Assembly (NCBI GenBank): GCA_045642705.1
Contig: JAZUJK010000002.1
Location: 1 to 64,000 of the forward strand
Reading direction: 5' to 3'
Origin: UBA1227 sp045642705
GTDB taxonomy: Bacteria > Bacillota > Clostridia > Oscillospirales > Acutalibacteraceae
DNA length: 64,000 nucleotides
Position 1 is the first letter of the stretch. Each line of letters opens with the position of its first letter. This document shows, in pieces, positions 32,832 to 41,104 of the stretch. A model generated the notes under the pieces. That model did no database searches, was not told where the DNA came from, and saw only the letters and a program-made list of their open reading frames with translations. The position numbers and the translations under genes are program-made.

Positions 32832-33575
32832 ATGAAAGAACGAAATTTCAAGATTTTAACGATTGCGATATCGGTTCTTATCATTCTGAGCGCTGCCGTT
32901 CTAACGGTTCTGATTATTGAAAGAGGCAAGCAAAGTACAGTTATCATGCCGACCATCCATACGACAGAACCTAAAACAGAGGATATTGGTCCGACTATTA
33001 ACTTGTCGGAGCTTAATACTAATTATCATATCAAGCAGCCAATAGGACGCGTCATCTCAGAGGATCTCGATATCAACTGCAAGTTAATATATGGTGTGAC
33101 GAAAGAATGTCTTAGAATCGGCGCTGGAATGCACACTTGTAGCAATATCCCAGGTCTCAAGACACCTCAGAATTTCGACTCCACCTGCCCTGTTATAGCA
33201 GCTCATGTTATGACACTTTTCCAGAATTTCAAAGTGTTTGACCCAGCAGTTACAGGTGGCAATATGCCAGAGGGCAAGACAATCACGCTCAGCATGCCTT
33301 ATGGTGATTTCGTATATGAGATTGTCAAGGCAGAGATTATTGAAGCTGATGATTTTGTATTTACAGAGCACAGAGCAAACCATGGTGGATTTGAAGTGGA
33401 CACAGTTCTCTTCTACACATGCTATCCATTTGAGCGCGTAAGTTATTCCAAGCATCAGCGCCTATTCCTAACCGGCAAATTAAAGAGTAGCACTGTCACC
33501 GTTATTGACGACAGGCTCGATACGGATAAGGACAGCGGCAGTGCTTCACAGAACGACAATTTGATAAATGAATAG
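32832..33575 (+). CDS. Sortase family transpeptidase (class D-like)
   Basis: Membrane-bound cysteine transpeptidase of 247 residues. One N-terminal transmembrane segment (about 8-29) is followed by the sortase beta-barrel from about residue 65. The catalytic cysteine is in VLFYTCYPFERVSY, the arginine in SKHQRLFLTGK and the histidine in CPVIAAHVMTLF. TCYPF suggests class D rather than class A or B. Where most sortases have a Gly before the catalytic His, this one has Ala. No LPXTG-type substrate was found in the window; the lysozymes across the divergent promoter lack a C-terminal sorting signal. An acidic Asp/Ser/Asn tail ends the protein. Confidence 0.85.
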   Translation: MKERNFKILTIAISVLIILSAAVLTVLIIERGKQSTVIMPTIHTTEPKTEDIGPTINLSELNTNYHIKQPIGRVISEDLDINCKLIYGVTKECLRIGAGMHTCSNIPGLKTPQNFDSTCPVIAAHVMTLFQNFKVFDPAVTGGNMPEGKTITLSMPYGDFVYEIVKAEIIEADDFVFTEHRANHGGFEVDTVLFYTCYPFERVSYSKHQRLFLTGKLKSSTVTVIDDRLDTDKDSGSASQNDNLINE

Positions 33576-33583
33576 AAATAAAA

Positions 33584-33624
33584 AAACTCGGAGGAACCAA
33601 TCATTCCTCCGAGTTTATTTTTTT
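33584..33624. terminator. Bidirectional terminator, sortase / nucleotidyltransferase
   Basis: 13-bp perfect stem AAACTCGGAGGAA / TTCCTCCGAGTTT with a 7-nt loop; a T-rich run follows on the plus strand and T6 on the minus strand. Confidence 0.9.
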
Positions 33625-33627
33625 ATT

Positions 33628-34539
33628 TTAGTTAAGTTTTTCTGGATATACGCCACGGTCCACAAGGTCGCGGAATGCGTCAATAACGGACTGCTTATCC
33701 TCGGCGTAAGTTACGCCGAACCACTTATCATCAGTTGGAAGGATTCTAACATCCGCTTTGCCAGTAGAATTGAGTTCACCGATGATCATTGGGAGCAAGT
33801 ACTCAGACTTGATATCACCTGGCTCGAGGCCACGTAGGAACTCAAGGAAACCGTCCTCGAGCAAGTCAATGAAATCAGGGCTGATACCCCACATATTCAT
33901 TGAAACTAGAGTGCCCTCTTCATAGAACTTGACGCTGCCATCCGCAGCGCGTACACCGGCTTTACCATCTATCTTCTCGATGTCAGATGTCTCAAGGATG
34001 TCTGTCATATAGCCATCCTTGCCCTGACATACGCCACGGGTAACGCCGCCGTTCTCTGAAAGTGTATTTTCAAGTTTAAATCCTGCCATGCAGAAGTGGT
34101 ACTTGTCATCTGTTGTTGTACCGCCACTGACAAGGAACTCATGAATCTTCTTAAATCCCTCTTTGCCATAGTAATCGTCTGCATTGATTACGGCAAATGG
34201 TTCATGGACAATTCCCTTGGTTGCGAGAATTGCCTGGCCTGTTCCGAAAGGCTTCTTTCTCTCGCCTTTCTCAAATCCGCCAGGGAGATTATCCATCTCC
34301 TGAAAAGCATATTCAACCTCAACAATTTTAGAGATACGGTCTCCGATAACCTCACGGAACTCCTTCTCTATATCGTGACGAATAATAAATACTACCTTGT
34401 TAAATCCAGCCTCAATAGCATCATGGATAGAATAATCGATGATTATTTCTCCATTTGGTCCAACCGGTGCAATCTGCTTGATTCCACCGCCAAATCTACT
34501 GCCTATTCCAGCAGCCATAATTACGAGTGTTGTCTTCAT
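33628..34539 (-). CDS. Sugar-phosphate nucleotidyltransferase family protein
   Basis: Protein of 303 residues, from the ATG at 34539 (MKTTLVIMAAGIGSRFGGGI) with GGAGG eight nt before it. The nucleotide-binding signature MAAGIGSRFGGGIKQ, the metal-binding VINADDYYG and the sugar-site ENGGVTRGVC are seen. It is of the NTP_transferase type that makes NDP-sugars from sugar-1-phosphates, but the GxGxRxGxxxKP pattern is altered (GIKQIAPVGPNG) and the substrate cannot be named. It forms a single-gene unit that converges with the sortase gene. Confidence 0.82.
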   Translation of the reverse strand: MKTTLVIMAAGIGSRFGGGIKQIAPVGPNGEIIIDYSIHDAIEAGFNKVVFIIRHDIEKEFREVIGDRISKIVEVEYAFQEMDNLPGGFEKGERKKPFGTGQAILATKGIVHEPFAVINADDYYGKEGFKKIHEFLVSGGTTTDDKYHFCMAGFKLENTLSENGGVTRGVCQGKDGYMTDILETSDIEKIDGKAGVRAADGSVKFYEEGTLVSMNMWGISPDFIDLLEDGFLEFLRGLEPGDIKSEYLLPMIIGELNSTGKADVRILPTDDKWFGVTYAEDKQSVIDAFRDLVDRGVYPEKLN

Positions 34540-34601
34540 TTGGATGTCCTCCATCTTTATACTAACGTAGAAATTATAGCATTTTATAACTCATTAGACA
34601 A

Positions 34602-34635
34602 GACAACAGCCGCACCTATTGGTGCGACTGCCGTC
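34602..34635 (-). terminator. Hairpin after the AGCS symporter gene
   Basis: 15-bp stem (GACGGCAGTCGCACC with GGTGCGGCTGTTGTC on the minus strand, containing G-U pairs) and a 4-nt loop. The downstream T content is modest, so efficiency is uncertain. Confidence 0.6.
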
Positions 34636-34662
34636 TCAATGTTTATCCAAATTTTAACTGGA

Positions 34663-36087
34663 TTACTTCTTAAGTGGATCGTTATCCTTGATCCTTGCAA
34701 AATAGTCCTTAGTTTCCTTCGCAACAACACCACTGAGGGCTGCAAGAGCGATAAGGTTAGGAACAGCCATAAGACCATTTGCTACGTCAGCAATATTCCA
34801 TACAACATCAAGTGCAAGGAATGGACCTGCAAATGTGAAGAGGATGAAGAGAACTCTAAATACGAGAACTGCCTTCTTGCTGTTTGTGAGATATTCAACG
34901 CAACGCTCTGAGTAGTAGTCCCAACCAAGAATAGTTGTGAATGCGAAGAGAGCGAGGCAAAGTGCGAGAAGAAGGTTTGGAACTACTTCTGGCAACCATG
35001 GGAATGATTTAGCCCATGCGAGCTGTGTAACAGCTGCGCCCTGAAGGCCATCTGTATTCTGGTATGCACCTGTAAGTACGATTGAAAGACCTGTGAGTGT
35101 GCAGATGCAGATTGTATCAAGGAATACACCTGTCATTGAAACGAGACCCTGACGAACTGGCTCCTTAGTACGAGCAGCTGCTGCTGCGATTGGAGCAGAA
35201 CCGAGACCTGCTTCGTTTGAGAAAATACCACGGCCGATACCCTTCTGCATAGCGATCTTCATTGCAGCACCCATGAAACCACCGACAGCTGCCTGTGTTG
35301 TGAATGCGCCCTTAACGATGAGACCAATAGCTTCTGGAAGAGCCTTGATATTGATAATTACGATTGCGAGTGCGAATACTGCATAGAGAACGCACATAAA
35401 TGGAACGATCTTTTCAGCAACAGCTGAAATTCTCTTGATACCACCAACAACAACGAGTGCAACAAGTGCTGTTACAACAATTGCAACTACGAGGCCGATT
35501 ACTGTTACTTCTGAACCGAGACCATCGAAAATTACTGGTGTATCAACAACATTCTGGAAAGCAGATACGATACCGTTGATCTGAGTCATTGTACCGATAC
35601 CGAGGAGACCTGCTGCGATACCAAATATAGCAAAGAGTTTACCGAGCCACTTCCACTTTGGACCCATACCTTTTTCAATGTAAAGGAAAGGACCGCCGAG
35701 ATAATGTCCATCCTCATGCTTAACTCTATACTTAACAGCGAGGAGACCCTCAGAGTACTTAGTTGCAAGTCCGAGACAAGCAGCGATAAGCATCCAGAGA
35801 AGAGCACCAGGACCACCTACGCAGATAGCTGTTGCTACACCTACGATATTACCTGTACCTACTGTTGCTGAAAGAGCAGTACAGAGTGCCTGGAATGAAG
35901 ATACTTCACCTTCTGCGTCGCCGTCCTCTTCCTTAACCATGTACTTTAGTGCACGGCCGAGGTGAAGGAACTGTACTCCGCCTGAGCGGATAGTGAGTAA
36001 AAGTCCTGCTGCGAGTATGAGGATGATAAGTGGCCAACCCCACACAAAGTCGTCAATTTTTGTTACTACGTTTGAAAATGCTTCCAT
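34663..36087 (-). CDS. Sodium:alanine/glycine symporter (AGCS family)
   Basis: Sodium-coupled amino acid transporter of 474 residues with about 11 hydrophobic segments. The family motif is seen around GVATAICVGGPGALLWMLIA, and the conserved GIFSNEAGLGSAPIAAAAAR near residue 300 is diagnostic of AGCS. The start is taken as the ATG at 36087 (MEAFSNVVTKIDDFVWG), which gives the usual length; longer frames would run into the glycine riboswitch. The riboswitch in the leader says that the substrate is probably glycine or alanine. Confidence 0.94.
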   Translation of the reverse strand: MEAFSNVVTKIDDFVWGWPLIILILAAGLLLTIRSGGVQFLHLGRALKYMVKEEDGDAEGEVSSFQALCTALSATVGTGNIVGVATAICVGGPGALLWMLIAACLGLATKYSEGLLAVKYRVKHEDGHYLGGPFLYIEKGMGPKWKWLGKLFAIFGIAAGLLGIGTMTQINGIVSAFQNVVDTPVIFDGLGSEVTVIGLVVAIVVTALVALVVVGGIKRISAVAEKIVPFMCVLYAVFALAIVIINIKALPEAIGLIVKGAFTTQAAVGGFMGAAMKIAMQKGIGRGIFSNEAGLGSAPIAAAAARTKEPVRQGLVSMTGVFLDTICICTLTGLSIVLTGAYQNTDGLQGAAVTQLAWAKSFPWLPEVVPNLLLALCLALFAFTTILGWDYYSERCVEYLTNSKKAVLVFRVLFILFTFAGPFLALDVVWNIADVANGLMAVPNLIALAALSGVVAKETKDYFARIKDNDPLKK

Positions 36088-36104
36088 TTCTTCTTTTTCC
36101 CTTC

Positions 36105-36141
36105 TGAAATAAAATAAAGTCGCAGTTTTAGAACCGCGACT
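36105..36141 (-). terminator. Expression-platform terminator of the glycine riboswitch
   Basis: 10-bp stem AGTCGCGGTT / AACTGCGACT (minus strand, one G-U) with a 4-nt loop and TTTATTTTATTT after it, between the aptamer and the symporter start. Confidence 0.85.
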
Positions 36142-36164
36142 CCAGAGAGGAACTATAAGCAATT

Positions 36165-36264
36165 TTTTAGGTTGCTCTGTCCTTTTGCCTGAGAGATCAG
36201 CACATAGTGCCTTACACCTTCGGCGTTCCACGATGGCTTTCGTGGAAACTCTCCAGAGACCTCA
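36165..36264 (-). promoter_or_regulatory. Glycine riboswitch, single aptamer
   Basis: The minus-strand leader holds the glycine aptamer core: GGAGAG (36254-36249), the P3a hairpin CCACGAAAGCCATCGTGG, the consensus CGCCGAAGG, and CTCTCAGGCAAAAGGACAGAG ending near 36174. P1 forms from CTCTG and CAGAG, extended by AGGT with ACCT. Only one aptamer is present, unlike the tandem form best known from gcvT operons. An intrinsic terminator follows, so control is probably by termination; whether glycine turns the gene on or off cannot be read from sequence alone. The whole 302-nt gene-free stretch 36088-36389 is otherwise the terminator of the next gene. Confidence 0.92.
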
Positions 36265-36312
36265 ATCAACAAATAGATTGAGGTGATGTAAAAAATATAA
36301 CATAGCAACCAA

Positions 36313-36363
36313 TAAAAAAACAAGGTAATAAATAGCCAAATTGCTTAATTTATTTGCCTTGTT
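36313..36363 (-). terminator. Terminator after the 36.4-kb membrane protein gene
   Basis: Minus strand AACAAGG ... CCTTGTT with an inner AAATAAAT / ATTTATT helix and T7 after it. Confidence 0.75.
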
Positions 36364-36389
36364 TTTGTAAGAAATGCTAAATATTCACT

Positions 36390-36797
36390 TTAAAATTGAT
36401 TTCTATTTCTAAATGCTTTCACAGCAGCAAGAACGAATGATACGAACATACTTGCGAAGAACAATATAGATAGGAATATAAATACTATCTCAAATGCCCC
36501 AAAATTCGGTGCATCACTGAGCTGTGATGGCGTGAGATATGGGGTGTTATTCTCAAGTATCTTATCAAAACTGGAATAATAAGACATGCATGCGAGGCTA
36601 GAAAATCCTCCGGCAACTCCTAGGAATATAGGAATAATAAACCAGAAAATACTATCAAATTTAACTGTTGCTAAAATCTGAATTGCAATCATACCAATGA
36701 ATGCAAGAGTCATTATAATAAATGGAACTGCAAAACTGGTATATTCATTTAAGAATGCGTCCGGTGCAACTGGTACTGCAGGTGATACTGCTGGCAT
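36390..36797 (-). CDS. Small membrane protein, unknown
   Basis: Protein of 135 residues with an Ala/Pro/Val-rich N-terminus (MPAVSPAVPVAPDAF) and three predicted transmembrane segments (about 22-45, 49-72 and 100-125). The last ten residues are basic. No known family recognised. AAGGAGG precedes the ATG, and the start lies two nt after the trmB stop, so it is probably translated with trmB; its own terminator follows. Confidence 0.7.
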   Translation of the reverse strand: MPAVSPAVPVAPDAFLNEYTSFAVPFIIMTLAFIGMIAIQILATVKFDSIFWFIIPIFLGVAGGFSSLACMSYYSSFDKILENNTPYLTPSQLSDAPNFGAFEIVFIFLSILFFASMFVSFVLAAVKAFRNRNQF

Positions 36798-36799
36798 AT

Positions 36800-37477
36800 C
36801 TATACCTCCTTATATGCTTCCAAACGATAGATTGGAAGACCTTGCGCTACAAATTTACTTTCATATTCTGTCACAATATTTCCCTCAAAATCACTATTAT
36901 GGAGATCGAGTGAAATATTCTTTAGTTTATAACCACACTTGGTGAATTCCTCTATTGAGTACTCAAAGAAGTGCATATTATCTGTCTTTTGGTGAATCTC
37001 TGCACCTGGGAGTAGGATCTCATCATAGATTTTAAGAAATCTCTCATTGGTGAGGCGATGAGTCGTATACGCCTTCTTAGGATATGGGCAGGAAAAATTG
37101 AGATATATTCCTGCTATCGAATGAGGCGGAATAAAACATGGTAGATACTCAGCGCCGCATTTTAGGAAGCGTACGTTTGGTATCTCCTCACGCTCCGCGT
37201 GCTCAGCAGCGGCAACAATTACATTGCTTACTTTCTCCACTGCGAGATAGTTATATTCTGGATGCCTCTTGGCTATCTCGCAAGCGAATTGTCCCTTGCC
37301 GCAGCCGATTTCCAGATATACAGGATTATCGTTAGAAAAAAGTTCTGAAAAATCGAAATAGTCCTTGAACGAATCAGCGGCTGTGGCAAAATTCTTGTCC
37401 TCGACAGCCAGTGTGAGGAGATAATCCCCGCACGCTTCCATTCTTGATTCAAGGTTTTTCTTTTTGCGCATTCTCAT
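36800..37477 (-). CDS. trmB: tRNA (guanine-N7-)-methyltransferase
   Basis: SAM-dependent enzyme that makes m7G46 in tRNA. The 225 residues include the SAM site YLEIGCGKGQFACEIAKRHP, FLAVEK-type AVEKVSN, and late HQKTDN and FEYS motifs of the family. The usual DPWPK signature after the N-F pair is changed: the sequence reads NFSCPYPKKAYTTHRL, so the conserved Asp is Cys and the Trp is Tyr. Overall similarity still makes trmB the best call. The basic N-terminus MRMRKKKN is typical. It lies four nt after the preceding gene. Confidence 0.9.
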   Translation of the reverse strand: MRMRKKKNLESRMEACGDYLLTLAVEDKNFATAADSFKDYFDFSELFSNDNPVYLEIGCGKGQFACEIAKRHPEYNYLAVEKVSNVIVAAAEHAEREEIPNVRFLKCGAEYLPCFIPPHSIAGIYLNFSCPYPKKAYTTHRLTNERFLKIYDEILLPGAEIHQKTDNMHFFEYSIEEFTKCGYKLKNISLDLHNSDFEGNIVTEYESKFVAQGLPIYRLEAYKEV

Positions 37478-37481
37478 TTGT

Positions 37482-38498
37482 CTAGTCCTCTGCTCCTAAG
37501 AATTCCTTGTCAGAAAAGAGTGATTTCACACCACGTGAAATACCAGAGAATCTATCCTTACGCTTGTAATAGCGACGAGCTAGTCCCTTGGATGCTGAAT
37601 AGAAACTCATTGCAGCCATAGCGCCACCTACTGATAGGCGTGACAGCTCGTTGCCCATATTGTTTTTCATGTAGTTATAGACCTCATCATAGTCAACATT
37701 TGTTATGAGATCATAGAGAATATCGCCAAGACGTATATCCTTTACCATATCTGAGAAACGCTCACCAAAGAATGTATCATATGTTGTTTCAATGAGATTT
37801 CCCATAGCATCTCTATCAAGACCAAGCATATTGGTGAGGAAATTGCCAAATGTAACATCCTCGAGCTGATTGATTAGAGAGAGAAGATAGTCTGTAAGAC
37901 GAGCTGCGGCCTCATTGTCGAGGAATCTATCAATTGCTGCTGCAACTGTTCCTGATGCGGCCTCAGCAAATCTCTCGTTGAAGATCATTGATGCAAGTGT
38001 ACCCTCAGTGATAATTCTAAGAATACGTACAACCTCTGTTGTGGCGGACTCGATGATTGCATCACGGTCAGCCTTTTCAGAGATCAACTTTTGAATAAAG
38101 TCACGAAGTACATCGCGATACTTTTCTTTATCAACAAAACTTACTCTGTGAAGCAGAGCAGAAACTGCAGAATTGAGTGAATATTTGGATAAGAAATCAT
38201 ACATAAACCAGAGAGTAAGATCTTTTATTCTCTGCTTTGCATTAACCTTATCAAGTGCAGAAGTTGCGAATTTAAATCCAACTGGCAGAGCCTCATTGAA
38301 TGCAACTTTTGCAACATTTGCAAGATATTGCTGTGAAAATGGCAAGATACCCTGAAGTGGAATCTTGATATCACCTGTAATATTTATTTCCCTCTTAGGC
38401 ATGAGCAATATTTCCTGGGTAATTGAACTACCGAGGAAAGCTACTACGCCAACTGCAATAACGTCAGGAGTATATTTCTTTCTATTTTTCTTACTCAT
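37482..38498 (-). CDS. Hypothetical protein, 338 residues
   Basis: I do not recognise this protein. From the ATG at 38498 (MSKKNRKKYTPDVIAVGVVA), with AGGTGA before it, it has a basic start, one hydrophobic segment (about 12-32), then a mostly helical, charged body with repeated leucine-rich helices (residues 90-280), and a second weakly hydrophobic part near VGGAMAAMSFYSASKGLARR. It may be a membrane-associated helical protein. It sits between the DUF2344 gene and trmB and is probably co-transcribed. Confidence 0.7.
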   Translation of the reverse strand: MSKKNRKKYTPDVIAVGVVAFLGSSITQEILLMPKREINITGDIKIPLQGILPFSQQYLANVAKVAFNEALPVGFKFATSALDKVNAKQRIKDLTLWFMYDFLSKYSLNSAVSALLHRVSFVDKEKYRDVLRDFIQKLISEKADRDAIIESATTEVVRILRIITEGTLASMIFNERFAEAASGTVAAAIDRFLDNEAAARLTDYLLSLINQLEDVTFGNFLTNMLGLDRDAMGNLIETTYDTFFGERFSDMVKDIRLGDILYDLITNVDYDEVYNYMKNNMGNELSRLSVGGAMAAMSFYSASKGLARRYYKRKDRFSGISRGVKSLFSDKEFLGAED

Positions 38499-38542
38499 AA
38501 TATTCACCTAAACTTTTAACTGATAAATGAATTATATATTGA

Positions 38543-39217
38543 TTACTCAAACTTATCAAGATTTTCTGCAAGCAGTGACTTTCTTGTTATATGTAGAAAA
38601 TCAGGTGCCACACCAGAGAGTTCTAGGACGCGATTCATTAGTATCTGTGGGTTTATTCCAAATGTTGTAGTGGATGGAAGTGTCACCAAAATAGTGGTAA
38701 TTTTGTTGCCATCATCCCAGATTTTTAAATCTTTTATGTGCCCTGTCAAGGCAATTTCCTTTACAACCTTGCGCTTTCCCTGCTTTCCAACCTTAGAAAT
38801 TGTAAGTTCTGGATCATTTAACATCTCAGAAACCTTATCATTAAAGGCTTTTTCAGGCATTGCGCTCTGTTTCACTTCAATCTTATATCTAGATGCAGCA
38901 ACGAGCTGAGCCTTTTGTTTTGGCTCTGCAACGTCAATTATCTTGATATCCGGTGGAAGTGTCGCATTTAGCCTGTCGCGTATCTCGCTGAACTTGATAT
39001 CTGTCTCTGTTCGGATATCAAGTATTTCCATCAGTCCTTCCATACCAAGTGAAAGTGGCATGGCAAAATTCATATATGGACGAGGATTGAAACCCTCTGT
39101 ATACCAAAGTGGTATATCTGCTCTCGTCATAGCACGTGAGAAGCAGCGCATAAGATCGAGGTGAGAGATATATTTCGCATCACCTGTCTTGGAAAAAAAG
39201 ATTCTAGCATTTTGCAC
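38543..39217 (-). CDS. DUF2344 radical-SAM-associated protein
   Basis: Protein of about 224 residues, of the TIGR03936 family that always accompanies a B12-type radical-SAM protein. The conserved N-terminus reads ARIFFSKTGDAKYISHLDLM, followed by WYTEGFNPRPYMNFAMPLSLGM. The GTG at 39217 is chosen because GGAGGTG lies before it and within the upstream gene. It overlaps the radical-SAM gene by 14 nt, so they are translationally coupled. The function is not established; the pairing suggests an RNA or protein modification step. Confidence 0.88.
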   Translation of the reverse strand: MQNARIFFSKTGDAKYISHLDLMRCFSRAMTRADIPLWYTEGFNPRPYMNFAMPLSLGMEGLMEILDIRTETDIKFSEIRDRLNATLPPDIKIIDVAEPKQKAQLVAASRYKIEVKQSAMPEKAFNDKVSEMLNDPELTISKVGKQGKRKVVKEIALTGHIKDLKIWDDGNKITTILVTLPSTTTFGINPQILMNRVLELSGVAPDFLHITRKSLLAENLDKFE

Positions 39218-41051
39218 CGCACTCACCTCCATTCAGAGCTGATGCGCCACATGCGGCACATTTTATACGACAATGGTCTGTTGTCTGTGATTTCTTGGCT
39301 TTCTCGCTCTCTCGCATGAGGAATTCCTTAGTGATACCATAGTCCAGATGATCCCAAGGCAATATTTCATCATATTCACGACGTCTATTTGCATACCATT
39401 CTGGATCTATATCACATTTGTGGAAAGCCTCTTCCCACAGATCAAATTGGAACTTGTCATCCCAAGAATCGAGATTGCATCCCGACTTCCAAGCCTCATA
39501 AAGTACGGAGCCGAGGCGCCTGTCTCCTCTTGCGAAAACGGCTTCGAGGAAAATTGTATTTATCTTGTGAGCGGAGAGATGTATGTGTGACTTAGGCACA
39601 CGTGACTGCTCGAGCAAGTAGTCACGCTTTTTCGCAAGACTGTCACGGCTGTCCTGAGGCTCCCACTGGAATGGTGTATGAGGCTTAGGAACAAAGCTGG
39701 AGGCAGACACATTTATTGTCAGCCCCTGTCCGCGTGGTTTGTCATCCATACGGAAATATTCAGTTACAATCTTGCGAGATAGATTGATTATGCCCTCTAC
39801 ATCCTCCCATGTCTCAGTTGGAAGTCCAAGCATGAAATAGAGTTTGACTGTTGTCCAACCACCGCGGAAAGCGATGCGAGCAGTATTCAGTATTTCTTCC
39901 TCAGTTATATTCTTGTTTATCGCATCGCGCAGGCGCTGTGTGCCTGCCTCCGGTGCAAATGTAAGTCCGCTCTTGCGGATAAGTTTCATCTTTTCAACCA
40001 GTTCATCAGAGAAATTATCTACACGGAGTGATGGAAGGCTTATATTTACCTTGCGCTCACGTGTCCAGTCAATCATATCATTGAGAAGTGGCTCAATGCC
40101 TGTATAGTCACTGGTGGACAGGGATATGAGGCTGATCTCATCATATCCTGTATTTTTAATCAGCATCTCTGATTGATTGTTGATAGTATCAGGACTCTTC
40201 TCCCTAATAGGTCTATAGATAAATCCTGCCTGACAGAAACGGCAACCGCGGATGCAACCACGGAATACCTCAGTTGTAACTCTGTCATGTACAATCTCGA
40301 TAAATGGCACAATAAACCTATCTGGATAATATGCCGCATCGAGATTTTTTACATTGCGCTTATGAACAATTGCTGGCGCGCCATCCCTTGGCATAACAGC
40401 AGCAATTGTACCATCCGCATTATAGGTCACATCATAGAGAGATGGGACATATATGCCCTCAATTTGCGACGCAGCTCTGAGGAATTCCTCCTTGCTTGCA
40501 CCGCGCTTCTTGTACTCGTTATATAGGTCGAGGAAATCATTCATCATTTCCTCACCGTCACCGAGCTGGAACACATCGATAAAATCGCAAAGTGGTTCTG
40601 GATTGGAAGCGCATGGACCTCCGGCTATAACGAGATTATGAAGGTCGTGCCTGTCGCGAGCTAGAACTGGCACTCCGCCGAGGTCCAGCATATTGAGAAT
40701 AGTAGAGAATGAGAGCTCATATTGGAGAGTAAAACCAATTACATCATACTGACAAAGCGGTGTCTTGGACTCGATTGAGAAAAGTGGCAATTTATTGGCT
40801 CTCAGTTGCTCCTCCATATCGGTATCAGGCGCGAAAAATCTCTCGCACCATGAATCCTCTCTCTCATTTATGAGGTAGTAGAGAATTTTCATGCCGAGAT
40901 GTGACATGCCTATTTCATAGACATCAGGGAAGCAAAAGGCAAAGCGTATATCCACATCCTCTGCCGACTTCACTACGCTATTCAGTTCTCCTCCGGTATA
41001 TCTTCCAGGCTTTTGAACAAGCGGAAGAATTCTTTCAAGTTCCTCTGTCAT
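39204..41051 (-). CDS. Radical-SAM protein of the TIGR03960 family
   Basis: Protein of 615 residues. The N-terminal part resembles a B12-binding domain (CFPDVYEIGMSHLGMKILYY onward). The radical-SAM cluster motif is in FRGCIRGCRFCQAG near residue 255 (CxxxCxxC). After the barrel, a C-terminal cysteine cluster (CRIKCAACGA and CGAKC) could bind a metal. In this lineage it is fixed next to DUF2344 genes. The reaction is unknown to me. It is the first gene of a short operon that continues through DUF2344, the 338-residue protein, trmB and the 135-residue protein. Confidence 0.88.
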   Translation of the reverse strand: MTEELERILPLVQKPGRYTGGELNSVVKSAEDVDIRFAFCFPDVYEIGMSHLGMKILYYLINEREDSWCERFFAPDTDMEEQLRANKLPLFSIESKTPLCQYDVIGFTLQYELSFSTILNMLDLGGVPVLARDRHDLHNLVIAGGPCASNPEPLCDFIDVFQLGDGEEMMNDFLDLYNEYKKRGASKEEFLRAASQIEGIYVPSLYDVTYNADGTIAAVMPRDGAPAIVHKRNVKNLDAAYYPDRFIVPFIEIVHDRVTTEVFRGCIRGCRFCQAGFIYRPIREKSPDTINNQSEMLIKNTGYDEISLISLSTSDYTGIEPLLNDMIDWTRERKVNISLPSLRVDNFSDELVEKMKLIRKSGLTFAPEAGTQRLRDAINKNITEEEILNTARIAFRGGWTTVKLYFMLGLPTETWEDVEGIINLSRKIVTEYFRMDDKPRGQGLTINVSASSFVPKPHTPFQWEPQDSRDSLAKKRDYLLEQSRVPKSHIHLSAHKINTIFLEAVFARGDRRLGSVLYEAWKSGCNLDSWDDKFQFDLWEEAFHKCDIDPEWYANRRREYDEILPWDHLDYGITKEFLMRESEKAKKSQTTDHCRIKCAACGASALNGGECGAKC

Positions 41052-41104
41052 AATCTACTCACTTTTAAAGAAAGGCATCTTGAAATATTCAAGATGCCTC
41101 TGTC

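Noticed and set aside
36088..36231. N-terminal extension of the symporter frame
   Set aside because: The bases form the glycine riboswitch and its terminator.
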